Source of the DNA: an uncultured Flavobacteriaceae bacterium
GTDB taxonomy: Bacteria; Bacteroidota; Bacteroidia; Flavobacteriales; Flavobacteriaceae
NCBI GenBank assembly: GCA_905479065.1
Contig: CAJQLB010000008.1
Coordinates: forward strand, 1 to 64,000
Direction: 5' to 3'
DNA length: 64,000 nucleotides
Position numbers and translations under genes: made by a program. This document shows positions 54,797-63,875 of the stretch, in pieces. The notes beneath the pieces were generated by a model. The model worked only from the letters and a program-made list of their open reading frames with translations. It made no database searches and was not told the origin of the DNA. Numbering within the stretch: the first letter of the stretch is position 1; every line of letters begins with the position of its first letter.

Positions 54797-55678
54797 GTAT
54801 TTTGAAAACATGTTACTCATAACCAACGCATGAGGAAAAGTGATTGCAGCGATAAAAGAGAACAATATGGCGTTCACGATGCGTTCATCTTTTACTATGT
54901 TGTAGACTACAATGATTCCAATAATGGATACCAACCAATAAGGAAATGCGTTGCGAAAATAATTTAAACAGTTCTGTTTAGTATAGTCACCATAAATAAA
55001 TTTAATTTGATCATATAGTGATGGTATGCTGTGCCATAAGATGAAATAAATTGTGAATCCCCATATAAGGGTGGAGACTTTAAAGATAATACAAAATATG
55101 AGCAAATAAAATGTTTCAAGCGCTACAGAATTTCTGAAATTTTCTGACTTACGATAAATAACGACGCTAAGCACCAATAAAACGATTATGTTTAGATTGA
55201 GAATGGTGCTAATTAACGTCTCTGGAATAGAATATGTAGTGATCGATGCAATTGTAAGAATGACATCATCCACATTTAAAACAAACAAAATTTGTAACAC
55301 TAATAACCCATAAAAAAAATAAAAAAACTGACTCAGTGTGGATGAAATATTTAGTTGTTTTGATTCCCAATGTTGTTCTCCAAAATGAAATGCACTAAAA
55401 AGAACAAAGAGTATGAGCGCCATGGAGGGTATAAAATAAAAGAGCATAACAGCTAATAGTATGATTGCGATGTAGAGTCCTAATATTTTTAAAAACATTA
55501 GTCGAGAGGGAATGTTTGCGAATGTATGTATGAGAAGTAAGTCATTGGACCCGTGTAAGATACCAAACGAAAAAATTAAAAAAAAGCCTAATATGATTTC
55601 AGTGTTTCCTGAAAAAATGGAGGTAACCCATAGACCAACGAAACTTAATATAATTGAGAAATTATAAATTTTTTTCAT
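54782..55678 (-). CDS. blh: Beta-carotene 15,15'-dioxygenase, Brp/Blh family
   Basis: Blh cleaves beta-carotene into two retinals, the chromophore of proteorhodopsin. The 298-residue integral membrane protein has about nine helices and the conserved histidines of the family in GILHGSNDL near residue 41, SAFHFGEQHW near 95-104, LWHSIPSLYDQ near 216 and TFPHALVMSN near 281. It is transcribed divergently from the proteorhodopsin gene with 111 nt between the starts, so the two may be co-controlled. The carotene synthesis genes (crtE, crtB, crtI, crtY) are not in this window. Confidence 0.93.
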   Translation of the reverse strand: MKKIYNFSIILSFVGLWVTSIFSGNTEIILGFFLIFSFGILHGSNDLLLIHTFANIPSRLMFLKILGLYIAIILLAVMLFYFIPSMALILFVLFSAFHFGEQHWESKQLNISSTLSQFFYFFYGLLVLQILFVLNVDDVILTIASITTYSIPETLISTILNLNIIVLLVLSVVIYRKSENFRNSVALETFYLLIFCIIFKVSTLIWGFTIYFILWHSIPSLYDQIKFIYGDYTKQNCLNYFRNAFPYWLVSIIGIIVVYNIVKDERIVNAILFSFIAAITFPHALVMSNMFSKYKKRT

Positions 55679-55731
55679 AATAAAATGTAAGATTACTAAT
55701 AAAATATTAAATATTTTGTTAAAATATTATT

Positions 55732-55758
55732 TTTGTTGTTCATCTTTTAGTATGTTTG
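55732..55758 (+). promoter_or_regulatory. Promoter of the proteorhodopsin gene
   Basis: TTTG at 55732-55735 and TATGTTTG at 55751-55758 fit the Bacteroidota -33/-7 pattern, with a rather short 15-nt spacer. The ATG lies 31 nt downstream of the -7 element. Confidence 0.6.
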
Positions 55759-55789
55759 ATTCAACAAACTAATTAACAAATTAAATAAC

Positions 55790-56512
55790 ATGAAAACATT
55801 ATCATTATTTATTGAAATTACAAAAATGGATCCAACCGACTATGTTGGATTTACTTTTTTCGTTGGATGTATGGCCATGATGGCTGCTTCAGCGTTTTTC
55901 TTTTTATCGTTAAATCAATTTGACAAAAAATGGAGAACGTCTGTTTTAGTTTCAGGATTGATTACGTTTATTGCAGCTGTGCACTATTTCTACATGAGAG
56001 ATTATTGGGCTGCCACTGGAGATTCACCAACCTTCTTTAGATATGTAGATTGGATTTTAACGGTACCACTTATGTGTGTTGAATTTTACCTTATTTTAAA
56101 AGTAGCAGGAGCAAAGCAAAGCCTCATGTGGAAAATGATAGGACTATCTGTGATAATGCTTGTTACAGGATATTTCGGTGAAGCAGTATATCAAGGGCAA
56201 GCAGCGTTATGGGGTGCCATTTCAGGAGCAGCTTATTTTGTAATCGTGTATGAAATATGGTTAGGTAGTGCCAAAAAACTTGCTGAACAAGCTGGTGGTG
56301 ATGTATTAAGTGCGCACAAAATCTTATGTTGGTTCGTGCTTGTAGGATGGGCTATTTATCCATTAGGTTACATGATGGGTACAGAAGGATGGTATAACAG
56401 TTTTATTCCAGAAGGTAGTATAGATGTAGCATACAATATAGCTGATGCAATTAATAAAATTGGATTTGGCTTAGTTATATATTCATTAGCAGTTAAAAAA
56501 CAAGCTGCCTAA
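55790..56512 (+). CDS. Proteorhodopsin, green-type proton pump
   Basis: The 240-residue seven-helix microbial rhodopsin pumps protons outward in light. Retinal attaches to K223 (ADAINKIGFG). In helix C the primary acceptor is D87, followed by T91 and the proton donor E98 (motif RYVDWILTVPLMCVEFY), the DTE pattern of proton pumps. The spectral tuning site is M95, which fits green absorption; glutamine there would give blue. H65 in AAVHYFYMR is the counterion histidine of the family. The N-terminus seems to be short and not a cleaved signal. It is divergent from blh and ends at a terminator. Confidence 0.96.
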   Translation: MKTLSLFIEITKMDPTDYVGFTFFVGCMAMMAASAFFFLSLNQFDKKWRTSVLVSGLITFIAAVHYFYMRDYWAATGDSPTFFRYVDWILTVPLMCVEFYLILKVAGAKQSLMWKMIGLSVIMLVTGYFGEAVYQGQAALWGAISGAAYFVIVYEIWLGSAKKLAEQAGGDVLSAHKILCWFVLVGWAIYPLGYMMGTEGWYNSFIPEGSIDVAYNIADAINKIGFGLVIYSLAVKKQAA

Positions 56513-56537
56513 TTACAAGTTATTAACTATATTAGAA

Positions 56538-56566
56538 AGCGCAATCGTAAGGTTGCGTTTTTTTTA
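56538..56566 (+). terminator. Rho-independent terminator of the proteorhodopsin gene
   Basis: CGCAATC (56540-56546) pairs with GGTTGCG (56551-56557) through a GTAA loop, followed by eight T. Confidence 0.85.
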
Positions 56567-56602
56567 TATAATTAAAAAATACTATGCATGCATAATAATT
56601 AC

Positions 56603-56610
56603 TATATTTG
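56603..56610 (+). promoter_or_regulatory. Putative -7 element of the nitronate monooxygenase-like gene
   Basis: TATATTTG matches TAnnTTTG, 18 nt before the ATG. Confidence 0.5.
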
Positions 56611-56628
56611 TGACATAACTGATCTCAT

Positions 56629-57588
56629 ATGAAAACGCGCCTGGCTCAAATGTTAACTATTACGTATCCCATCATACAAGCACCAATGTTTTTGGTATCT
56701 AATACAGCAATGGTGATTGAAGCTATGCGTCACGGTATTGCTGGTTGTATACCAGCCTTGAATTATCGCACATTAGAAGAACTGCGCATGTCTTTAAAAG
56801 AGTTAAAATCTGAAAAGGTTGATGGTGGTTCATTTGGATTTAATTTAATAGTGAATAAATCTAATGTAAAATACAAATCACAACTAAAAGTTATATGTGA
56901 AGAAGGTTGCGATTTTATTATTACTTCCCTCGGAAGTCCACAAGAGACCATTAGGCAAGCTCATAAAGCAGGTATAAAAGTATTTTGTGATGTGGTAGAT
57001 TTAAAATTTGCGTTAAAAGTGGAGGCCTTAGGAGCTGATGCTATTATTGCGGTAAATAATGAGGCTGGTGGACATAGAGGAAATAGTACACCTGAATCAC
57101 TCATTAAAGAATTAGTGTCACACTGCAATATTCCGGTTATTTCTGCAGGAGGCGTAGGATGTAAAAAAGATATTGAACAAATGTTAAGTTATGGTGCCGA
57201 GGGTGTCTCGGTAGGCAGCCCTTTTATTGCTTCAACGGAGGCGAATGTCACCAATGAATACAAGCAAGCTTGTGTTGACTATGGCGCTGAAGATATCGTC
57301 GTTACTGAACGCATTTCGGGAACACCTTGTACCGTCATTAATACGCCCTACGTGAAGAAAATAGGAACGAAGCAAAGTGGAATAGAGCGTGTTTTAAATA
57401 AAAATAAGAAATTGAAAAAATGGGTTAAAATGATTCGTTTTTCAATTGGAATGAAGGCAACAAAAAATGCTGCTAAAAAAGCAACATATAAAACGGTCTG
57501 GGTAGCGGGTCCAAGTATAGAGTACACAAAATCCATTCTGCCAATCAGCACTATCATTAACAGACTTGTTACCGACGACAGTGACTAA
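56629..57588 (+). CDS. Nitronate monooxygenase-like flavoprotein
   Basis: The 319-residue FMN-dependent TIM-barrel protein of the NMO/2-nitropropane dioxygenase family has PIIQAPMFLVSN near residues 14-25, the region AVNNEAGGHRGN near 141-152 with the catalytic histidine, PVISAGGVG near 169 and GVSVGSPFIAS near 192-202 (FMN phosphate). Family members oxidise nitronates, while others are enoyl-reductases or quinone reductases, so the reaction is uncertain. It is monocistronic, between the proteorhodopsin terminator and the phosphatase gene. Confidence 0.85.
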   Translation: MKTRLAQMLTITYPIIQAPMFLVSNTAMVIEAMRHGIAGCIPALNYRTLEELRMSLKELKSEKVDGGSFGFNLIVNKSNVKYKSQLKVICEEGCDFIITSLGSPQETIRQAHKAGIKVFCDVVDLKFALKVEALGADAIIAVNNEAGGHRGNSTPESLIKELVSHCNIPVISAGGVGCKKDIEQMLSYGAEGVSVGSPFIASTEANVTNEYKQACVDYGAEDIVVTERISGTPCTVINTPYVKKIGTKQSGIERVLNKNKKLKKWVKMIRFSIGMKATKNAAKKATYKTVWVAGPSIEYTKSILPISTIINRLVTDDSD

Positions 57589-57653
57589 ATATAGCATTTG
57601 TTTGTTTTATAATTGCTCCATGAACTACATGTAATTTAAATATTGAATTTAAC

Positions 57654-57661
57654 TATCTTTG
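57654..57661 (+). promoter_or_regulatory. Putative -7 element of the alkaline phosphatase gene
   Basis: TATCTTTG matches TAnnTTTG, 26 nt before the ATG. I see no obvious Pho box. Confidence 0.5.
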
Positions 57662-57687
57662 TTCTTTTTATAAAAAATTAAACTTTG

Positions 57688-58806
57688 ATGAAATTAAATA
57701 TTCTTGCCTCATACTGTTTTTGCTTTTGTTTTTTAGCCTGTGATATTTCAAAAGAAAAATCAGATATTCTAACTAATACTCCAAAAAACGTTATTCTATT
57801 AATCGGTGACGGTACAGGTTTGTCGCAGGTGTCATCAGCGTTTTATTTTAAAGACACAATTCCTAACTATAGCAGGTTTAAACATGTAGGTCTAATTAAA
57901 ACGTCTTCTTCTAGGCAAGATATTACTGATTCAGCTGCAGGCGCAACAGCTTTCGCGAGTGGTGTTAAAACATACAATGGTGCTGTTGGTGTTGCAGATG
58001 ATTCAACGCATGTTAAATCAATTACAGAACTTATCATAAATGATAAAATTCAAAGTGGTATTATTTCAACGTCATCTATTGTACATGCTACCCCAGCAAG
58101 TTTTTACGCACATGCTTTATCACGATCATTATATGAAGATATTGCTGCAGATTTAGTGGATTCAAATATTGACTTTTTTGCTGGTGGTGGGACTCAGTTT
58201 TTTAACGAGCGAAAAGATAATCTCAATCTTTTAGATACACTCGCATCTCGTAAGTTTAAAATTGATACAACGAAACTCAATAGCTTCTTAGAGGTGAAAT
58301 CATTTTCAAAACTGGGTTACTTATTTGGAAAAAATCATATGCCTCCCGTTGCTAATGGGAGAGGTGATTACCTTCAAAAAGCAACACAATTAGGGATTAA
58401 TTTCTTAAATAAAGACAACTCTAGTTTCTTTTTAATGGTAGAAGGATCTCAAATTGACTGGGGAGGTCACAATAATGATTCGGATTATCTGATTTCAGAA
58501 TTAATTGATTTTGACGATGCAATAGGAGCAGCTTTAGATTTTGCTGAAAAGGATGGGAATACACTGGTCATTGTTACAGCAGACCATGAGACAGGAGGAT
58601 TTACTTTAGCAGCAACCAAAAAAATTAATGACGCTGGAAAATCGTACAATGATTATTCTGAGATTATGGGTGTTTTCTCTACAGGAGGTCATTCAGCGAC
58701 ACTGATTCCAGTTTTTGCTTTCGGCCCTGGAGCAGAATCATTTTCAGGTATCTATGAAAATTCAGAAATTTTTCAGAAGATTATGGAACAAACACAATGG
58801 AAATAG
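57688..58806 (+). CDS. Alkaline phosphatase (PhoA-type lipoprotein)
   Basis: The 372-residue phosphomonoesterase has the metal site LLIGDGTGLSQ near residues 40-50, the nucleophile serine in DITDSAAGATAFASG near 77-91, SQIDWGGHNND near 255 and TADHETGGF near 302. The N-terminus ends FCFLAC (cysteine near 20), a lipobox, so it is anchored in the envelope and scavenges phosphate from organic esters. The ATG at 57688 is used rather than the preceding TTG. It is monocistronic. Confidence 0.9.
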   Translation: MKLNILASYCFCFCFLACDISKEKSDILTNTPKNVILLIGDGTGLSQVSSAFYFKDTIPNYSRFKHVGLIKTSSSRQDITDSAAGATAFASGVKTYNGAVGVADDSTHVKSITELIINDKIQSGIISTSSIVHATPASFYAHALSRSLYEDIAADLVDSNIDFFAGGGTQFFNERKDNLNLLDTLASRKFKIDTTKLNSFLEVKSFSKLGYLFGKNHMPPVANGRGDYLQKATQLGINFLNKDNSSFFLMVEGSQIDWGGHNNDSDYLISELIDFDDAIGAALDFAEKDGNTLVIVTADHETGGFTLAATKKINDAGKSYNDYSEIMGVFSTGGHSATLIPVFAFGPGAESFSGIYENSEIFQKIMEQTQWK

Positions 58807-58881
58807 GCTGATTTAAATTGGAATATTTTTTCAGATGGATACCGATATTTTTTATAGCACAACGAGCGTCAAGTAGTTTGG

Positions 58882-59544
58882 TTAGCCACTCTTGAATGAT
58901 GTTTTTGTTAGGGTATTAATGATGTTTTTGTTCACTGCATGTGTACCCTCAAACGGCACAATGTGTAGGGATTGACCAAACAATTTCTTTGCAAGATTTA
59001 ACTCTTTTTTTATTCGAAGGCTATCAAAATATTCATCCTTGTCGCCGTATGTAAAAATAATCTTTGTTGTTGTATTTAAAAATTTAAAATTATCACTAGT
59101 CAATTCAGCTGGAACTCGTCCCGACATTATGATGATATGAGCACATTTTAATTGTCTTTTAACTACATATCTCAGAGCAACACTAACACCCTGAGAGTAT
59201 CCTAGAACGATAAGGTTCACGTTATTTGAGATCTTCTCATGTGCCATTATTTCATCAAAATATCTCATGATATTATCGGTGTCTTTTAAAGTGTTTTCCT
59301 TTGTTAGCCATGAAGCTCCAACATGTTTAAAATTTGATTTTAAATAACATTTACTGGGTGCTTGAGGTGCGATGATATAATTTTCTTCTTTATTTAAGTC
59401 TTTAAAATATTTAAGAAAATAACGACTTAAATAGTGCATTCCGTGACAAACAAACCACACGTTTTTTGTTAAATTGGAGTAGTGATTTAAAGTTGAATAG
59501 CTGTTTGTGGTTGTATATGATATTTCTTTTTCAGTTGAAAACAT
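58882..59544 (-). CDS. Alpha/beta hydrolase, phospholipase/carboxylesterase-like
   Basis: The 220-residue cytoplasmic alpha/beta hydrolase has the nucleophile serine in LGYSQGVS near residues 113-120, acid TYGDKDEYF near 166-174 and histidine GTHAVN near 200-205, the plan of small carboxylesterases. The natural substrate is unknown. It is transcribed divergently from menI with 54 nt between starts, and a menaquinone role is not excluded because DHNA-CoA and related thioesters occur nearby. Confidence 0.83.
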   Translation of the reverse strand: MFSTEKEISYTTTNSYSTLNHYSNLTKNVWFVCHGMHYLSRYFLKYFKDLNKEENYIIAPQAPSKCYLKSNFKHVGASWLTKENTLKDTDNIMRYFDEIMAHEKISNNVNLIVLGYSQGVSVALRYVVKRQLKCAHIIIMSGRVPAELTSDNFKFLNTTTKIIFTYGDKDEYFDSLRIKKELNLAKKLFGQSLHIVPFEGTHAVNKNIINTLTKTSFKSG

Positions 59545-59598
59545 ATTTAACTTCGGTTTTGTATTTTTACAACATACGAAATAAATATATTTTATTAT

Positions 59599-60024
59599 AT
59601 GAAATTATCGAAACAAGATGTTTTGGCTCATGCTAATTCCATTTGTAAAAATACATTAATGGAAACTCTCAGTATCAAATTTATTGACTTCGGAGACGAT
59701 TTTGTAATTGCTAAAATGCCAGTTAATTCAAAAGTTTTTCAACCAGATGGAATATTACACGGTGGTGCAACTGTTGCATTGGCTGAAACTACAGGGAGTT
59801 TTGCAGCACATATGTTTTTAGATTTGAGCAATGTTTTTGTTCGAGGGGTTGAGATTTCTGCAAATCATATAAGAAGTGTTAAGGAGGGTTTTGTTTTTGC
59901 TAAAGCAAGCTTTGTGCATAAAGGGAGGACCACTCAATTGTTAGAAATAAAAATTACCGATGATAGTGGAAAGTTAGTATCTTTATGTAAGTTAACGACT
60001 GTAGCACTTCCAAAATCTGTATGA
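59599..60024 (+). CDS. menI: Hotdog-fold thioesterase, probable DHNA-CoA thioesterase
   Basis: The 141-residue PaaI/YbdB-type hotdog thioesterase has DGILHGGATVALAETTGS near residues 50-67, the active-site HGG and glutamate, and ISANHIRSVKEG near 90-101. In menaquinone synthesis MenI releases dihydroxynaphthoate from its CoA ester after MenB. The start of menF overlaps its end by 4 nt and menD and menB follow, so MenI is the natural assignment, though hotdog enzymes are promiscuous and the symbol is inferred from context. Confidence 0.8.
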   Translation: MKLSKQDVLAHANSICKNTLMETLSIKFIDFGDDFVIAKMPVNSKVFQPDGILHGGATVALAETTGSFAAHMFLDLSNVFVRGVEISANHIRSVKEGFVFAKASFVHKGRTTQLLEIKITDDSGKLVSLCKLTTVALPKSV

Positions 60025-61136
60025 CCTCAACGTTTTTTTTTGATAATCTTCAAAATCAATTGGACAATAAATTGCCATTTGTAGCGTACTCAAAGCCAAA
60101 ATCTTTTGAAATAAGAGCTCTATTACAAAAAAATCAGTCCCTATATAAAGTTGATGATTTTAGTGAGAGTGGTTTTGTTTTTTCACCATTTGATATTCGA
60201 AAAGACACCCTATTGATACCATTAAGTATGTCAAGAACCATGGTGACTCAAGATGATGTTGTATTGAATGATTTTGATTCTTTTAAAAAAATATCTACTG
60301 AAAACGAAAAGGCGTATATAGATTTAGTTAATAAAGGAATAAAAGCAATTACCAGTGAAAATTTAGAAAAAGTAGTTGTCTCAAGAGTTGTGGAGATTAA
60401 AGAAAGTAACAAAGACGTCATTTTAATTTTTAAACGATTATTACTTGCTAATAATTCTGCGTTTGTTTATTGTTGGTATCATCCCAAAGTTGGATTATGG
60501 CTTGGAGCAACACCTGAAACGCTCTTGAAAGTTGAAGGGAATGAATTCTCAACAATGGCTTTAGCAGGAACTCAGAAGTTTATGGGGACAATGGATGTTC
60601 GATGGACAGATAAAGAGGTAAACGAACAGCAAATTGTTACAGACTACCTAAAGTCAAACCTTGAGCCCATTACTAATAAGTTAACCGTTTCTCCATCTCA
60701 AACCATACGCGCTGGTAATTTATTACATATTCAAAATGAATTGAGAGGGAGTATTCATGGTATTAAAAGTGGTTTGCAAAAATTGATTTACACATTACAT
60801 CCAACCCCTGCTGTTTGTGGTTTTCCAAAAATTGAAGCGATGCAGTTTATTTTAGATAATGAGCATTACAATAGGGAATTTTACACGGGGTTTCTTGGTG
60901 AATTGAATAGAGAAGTCAAAGTTAAACCACGAACAGGGAAATTAAATATCGAAAATAGAGCGTTTCATTTTAATAAACGGGCGTCTCATTTATTTGTAAA
61001 TCTTCGGTGTGCTCAATTGGATAAAGAGGTGATTAAATTATATGTCGGTGGCGGTGTGACAAGAAACTCTCAAGCCAAAAAAGAATGGGAGGAAACGATC
61101 GCTAAAATGTATACCATGTCTAGCGTTTTGTCATAA
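60021..61136 (+). CDS. menF: Isochorismate synthase
   Basis: MenF converts chorismate to isochorismate, the first committed step to menaquinone. The 371-residue chorismate-binding enzyme has LEKVVVSRVVEI near residues 115-126 (the lysine typical of isochorismate synthases), WLGATPETLLK near 157-167, MALAGTQKF near 179, HPTPAVCGFPK near 258-268 and YVGGGVTRNS near 341-350. It is shorter at the N-terminus than E. coli MenF, as usual in Bacteroidota. Coupled to menI by a 4-nt overlap. Confidence 0.9.
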   Translation: MTSTFFFDNLQNQLDNKLPFVAYSKPKSFEIRALLQKNQSLYKVDDFSESGFVFSPFDIRKDTLLIPLSMSRTMVTQDDVVLNDFDSFKKISTENEKAYIDLVNKGIKAITSENLEKVVVSRVVEIKESNKDVILIFKRLLLANNSAFVYCWYHPKVGLWLGATPETLLKVEGNEFSTMALAGTQKFMGTMDVRWTDKEVNEQQIVTDYLKSNLEPITNKLTVSPSQTIRAGNLLHIQNELRGSIHGIKSGLQKLIYTLHPTPAVCGFPKIEAMQFILDNEHYNREFYTGFLGELNREVKVKPRTGKLNIENRAFHFNKRASHLFVNLRCAQLDKEVIKLYVGGGVTRNSQAKKEWEETIAKMYTMSSVLS

Positions 61137-61166
61137 ATCCCTTAGCCGTTTTTACCTTTCATTTTG

Positions 61167-61174
61167 TATCTTTG
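61167..61174 (+). promoter_or_regulatory. Putative -7 element very close to the menD start
   Basis: TATCTTTG matches TAnnTTTG, ending only 6 nt before the ATG at 61181. If used, transcription would begin at or next to the start codon. Confidence 0.45.
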
Positions 61175-61180
61175 TGATGA

Positions 61181-62845
61181 ATGAAATACCCAAATATTCC
61201 TCTAGCCCAGTCAGTAATTCAACTTTGTAAAGCAAAAGGTATTGTACACATTGTCATATCACCAGGCAGTCGTAACGCACCTTTAACTATTGGCTTTACA
61301 ATGGATTCTTTTTTTAAATGCTACAGCGTTGTAGATGAACGATGTGCTGCTTTTTTTGGACTGGGAATAGCACAACAAACAGAACATCCTGTTGCCTTAG
61401 TCTGTACATCAGGCAGTGCTCTTTTAAATTACTATCCCGCTGTTGCCGAGGCTTTTTACAGTGAGATTCCTCTTGTTGTTTTAAGTGCTGATAGACCTGA
61501 AAATTTAATAAATATCGGTGATGGTCAAACGATTAACCAAAAAGAAGTTTTTGCAAATCACAGTCTTTATTCTGCAAATTTATGTGAAAATGATTTGGAG
61601 ACTAACGACCTCGAAATAAATAAGGCTCTCAATAATGCTATAATTAGCAAAGGGCCCGTACATGTTAATGTTCCTTTTAAAGAACCTTTGTATGAAACGA
61701 CGAATGACCTTTTGGTAAATCCTATTGTTAAAACAACGGTGTTTAATAAGAAAGTTGTTGATTATAATTTATTAAAAGATATAGTTTCAAGGTGGTCTTC
61801 TTCAAAGAAAAAAATGGTTTTAGTAGGAGTTCATGCGCCAAATAGAATATCACAAAAATGGTTAAATAGCTTGGCAAATGACGATAGTATTCTTGTTTTT
61901 ACTGAAACTACGTCTAATTTGAATCATCCTAACTTTTTCCCGAGTATAGACAAGATTATCTCTCCATTAACTTCCGAGGAAATGGAGATGTTGAGGCCAG
62001 ATATTTTATTAACATTTGGAGGGCTAATAGTTTCAAAAAAAATAAAAGCTTTTCTAAGAAAATTTCAACCAAAACACCACTGGCACATTGATGAGCTTAA
62101 AGCCAATAATACTTTTTTCTGTCTAGAGCACCATATTAAAATTTCTCCAAATGAATTTTTTGATGCCATATTTCAACAGAGTATTAGTCCAATAATTAGT
62201 AATTATAAACCGATGTGGAATGCCGTTAAGAGACATAGAAGTGAAAAACATGATTCCTTTTTGAGGTCAGTTCCTTTTTCAGATCTAAAAGTATTTGATA
62301 TTATTATAAACGAGCTTCCTCAAGGTATAATTTTACAGTTATCTAATAGTGCCACGGTAAGGTATGCACAATTATTTGATATGGATAGTTCGGTTGAGGT
62401 TTTTTGTAATAGAGGTACCAGTGGTATAGATGGTAGTACGAGTACTGCTATAGGGTGTGCGGTTGTTGGAAAGAAACAAACATTTTTGGTGACAGGAGAT
62501 TTGAGTTTTTTTTATGACAGTAATGCTTTGTGGAATAATTATATTCCGAATAATTTTAGAATAATACTTATCAACAATAGTGGTGGGGGTATTTTTAGAA
62601 TTTTACCCGGAAAAAATGATACAGACATATTTGAGACCTTTTTTGAAACTAAACACAATTTATCGGCCAAGCAACTTTGTGAGATGTTTAACATAGTTTA
62701 TGCGACAGCAAGGACATCAAATGAACTTCGGGAAGCTATGTCAAGATTAAAGGATGATAATAATGCTCCAATACTTCTAGAAATCTTTACACCATCTAAA
62801 ATAAACGACCAAGTTCTATTAGATTATTTTGAATTTATCGCGTAG
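61181..62845 (+). CDS. menD: SEPHCHC synthase
   Basis: MenD joins 2-oxoglutarate to isochorismate with thiamine diphosphate. The 554-residue ThDP enzyme has HIVISPGSRNAPLT near residues 23-36, VVDERCAAFFGLG near 50-62 with the catalytic glutamate, VCTSGSALLNYYPA near 74, RGTSGIDGSTSTAIG near 407-421 and the metal-ThDP motif TGDLSFFYDSNALWN near 431-445. It follows menF with a 44-nt gap that contains a possible promoter. Confidence 0.94.
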   Translation: MKYPNIPLAQSVIQLCKAKGIVHIVISPGSRNAPLTIGFTMDSFFKCYSVVDERCAAFFGLGIAQQTEHPVALVCTSGSALLNYYPAVAEAFYSEIPLVVLSADRPENLINIGDGQTINQKEVFANHSLYSANLCENDLETNDLEINKALNNAIISKGPVHVNVPFKEPLYETTNDLLVNPIVKTTVFNKKVVDYNLLKDIVSRWSSSKKKMVLVGVHAPNRISQKWLNSLANDDSILVFTETTSNLNHPNFFPSIDKIISPLTSEEMEMLRPDILLTFGGLIVSKKIKAFLRKFQPKHHWHIDELKANNTFFCLEHHIKISPNEFFDAIFQQSISPIISNYKPMWNAVKRHRSEKHDSFLRSVPFSDLKVFDIIINELPQGIILQLSNSATVRYAQLFDMDSSVEVFCNRGTSGIDGSTSTAIGCAVVGKKQTFLVTGDLSFFYDSNALWNNYIPNNFRIILINNSGGGIFRILPGKNDTDIFETFFETKHNLSAKQLCEMFNIVYATARTSNELREAMSRLKDDNNAPILLEIFTPSKINDQVLLDYFEFIA

Positions 62846-62983
62846 TGTATAAATGATTTGGTTAGAATGGCTGTGAAAGTTGATATTCTGTAGTTAAAGT
62901 CTAACACGTTTTAGTTAGTGAGGTTAATTAAACGAGAGACTGTGTTTTTTAAACAAGCTTATGTAATTGCTTTTTAATATGCT

Positions 62984-62991
62984 TACATTTG
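62984..62991 (+). promoter_or_regulatory. Putative -7 element very close to the cvfB start
   Basis: TACATTTG matches TAnnTTTG, ending 4 nt before the ATG at 62996, again predicting a leaderless or near-leaderless transcript. Confidence 0.4.
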
Positions 62992-62995
62992 TTTT

Positions 62996-63835
62996 ATGAT
63001 ACAAATAGGAGAAATGAATTCCCTGTCCATTATCCGTGAGAGAGATCCCGGTCTTTTTTTGGCGGATGATGATGATAACGAAGTGTTGCTACCAAATAGA
63101 TATAAACCTGAAAATTATAAAATTTATGATTTTTTAGAGGTATTTGTCTATTTAGATAACGAGGAACGTCTCGTAGCGGTTACAGACAAACCGTATATCA
63201 TGAAGGGTGAGTTTGCTCTGCTACGATGTAATGAAGTGACTAGTGTGGGAGCATTTCTGGACTGGGGCATGGTTAAAGAGCTGTTTTGTCCATTTAAGGA
63301 GCAGGCCTTTAAAATGAAAAAAGGAGGATGGTATTTAGTTCATTGTTATCTCGACGATGAAACAAATAGATTAGTGGCTTCAAGTAAAACAAATAGATTT
63401 CTAAATAACAATATATTGTCAGTAAAACCATTTCAAGAGGTAGATCTTATAGTGTCACACCCATCGGATATAGGCATGAATGTCATCGTTAATAAGAGGC
63501 ATATGGGTCTTGTATACCATGATGACATTTTTATTGATTTGAGTATTGGAGATATTTTAAAAGGTTACGTGAAAAAGATACGCCCCGGTAACAAGTTGGA
63601 TATTTCTTTAGGTCAACTAGGCTATCGAAATATTGAGCCAAATTCTAAGCGTATTTTAGAAAAATTGGAAGATAATAATGGCTTTATTCCATTGACCGAC
63701 AAGTCGAGCCCTGAAGCCATAAAAAATGACCTTCAAATGAGTAAAAAAGGTTTTAAAAAGGCTATTGGAAATCTCTACAAACAACGTTTAATTCTCTTCA
63801 AAGAAGATGGGATTTATTTGGTTCAAAATCGCTAA
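62996..63835 (+). CDS. cvfB: CvfB/YitL-type S1-domain RNA-binding protein
   Basis: The 279-residue protein of the CvfB family has two or three S1-type OB folds, a degenerate one at about 1-60, then VTSVGAFLDWGMVKELFCPFKEQ-type S1 at about 68-130 and another at about 135-210, and a C-terminal winged helix (SKKGFKKAIGNLYKQRLI near 247-264). CvfB binds RNA and affects virulence-factor expression in Staphylococcus; the role here is unknown. Homology of residues 1-9 favours the ATG at 62996; a second ATG at 63014 follows an AGGAGA sequence. It sits between menD and menB. Confidence 0.87.
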   Translation: MIQIGEMNSLSIIRERDPGLFLADDDDNEVLLPNRYKPENYKIYDFLEVFVYLDNEERLVAVTDKPYIMKGEFALLRCNEVTSVGAFLDWGMVKELFCPFKEQAFKMKKGGWYLVHCYLDDETNRLVASSKTNRFLNNNILSVKPFQEVDLIVSHPSDIGMNVIVNKRHMGLVYHDDIFIDLSIGDILKGYVKKIRPGNKLDISLGQLGYRNIEPNSKRILEKLEDNNGFIPLTDKSSPEAIKNDLQMSKKGFKKAIGNLYKQRLILFKEDGIYLVQNR

Positions 63836-63851
63836 AATAAATTGATTATCT

Positions 63852-63859
63852 TATTTTTG
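63852..63859 (+). promoter_or_regulatory. Putative -7 element of menB
   Basis: TATTTTTG matches TAnnTTTG, 16 nt before the first menB ATG. Confidence 0.45.
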
Positions 63860-63875
63860 AAGCAATTTTCGATAT

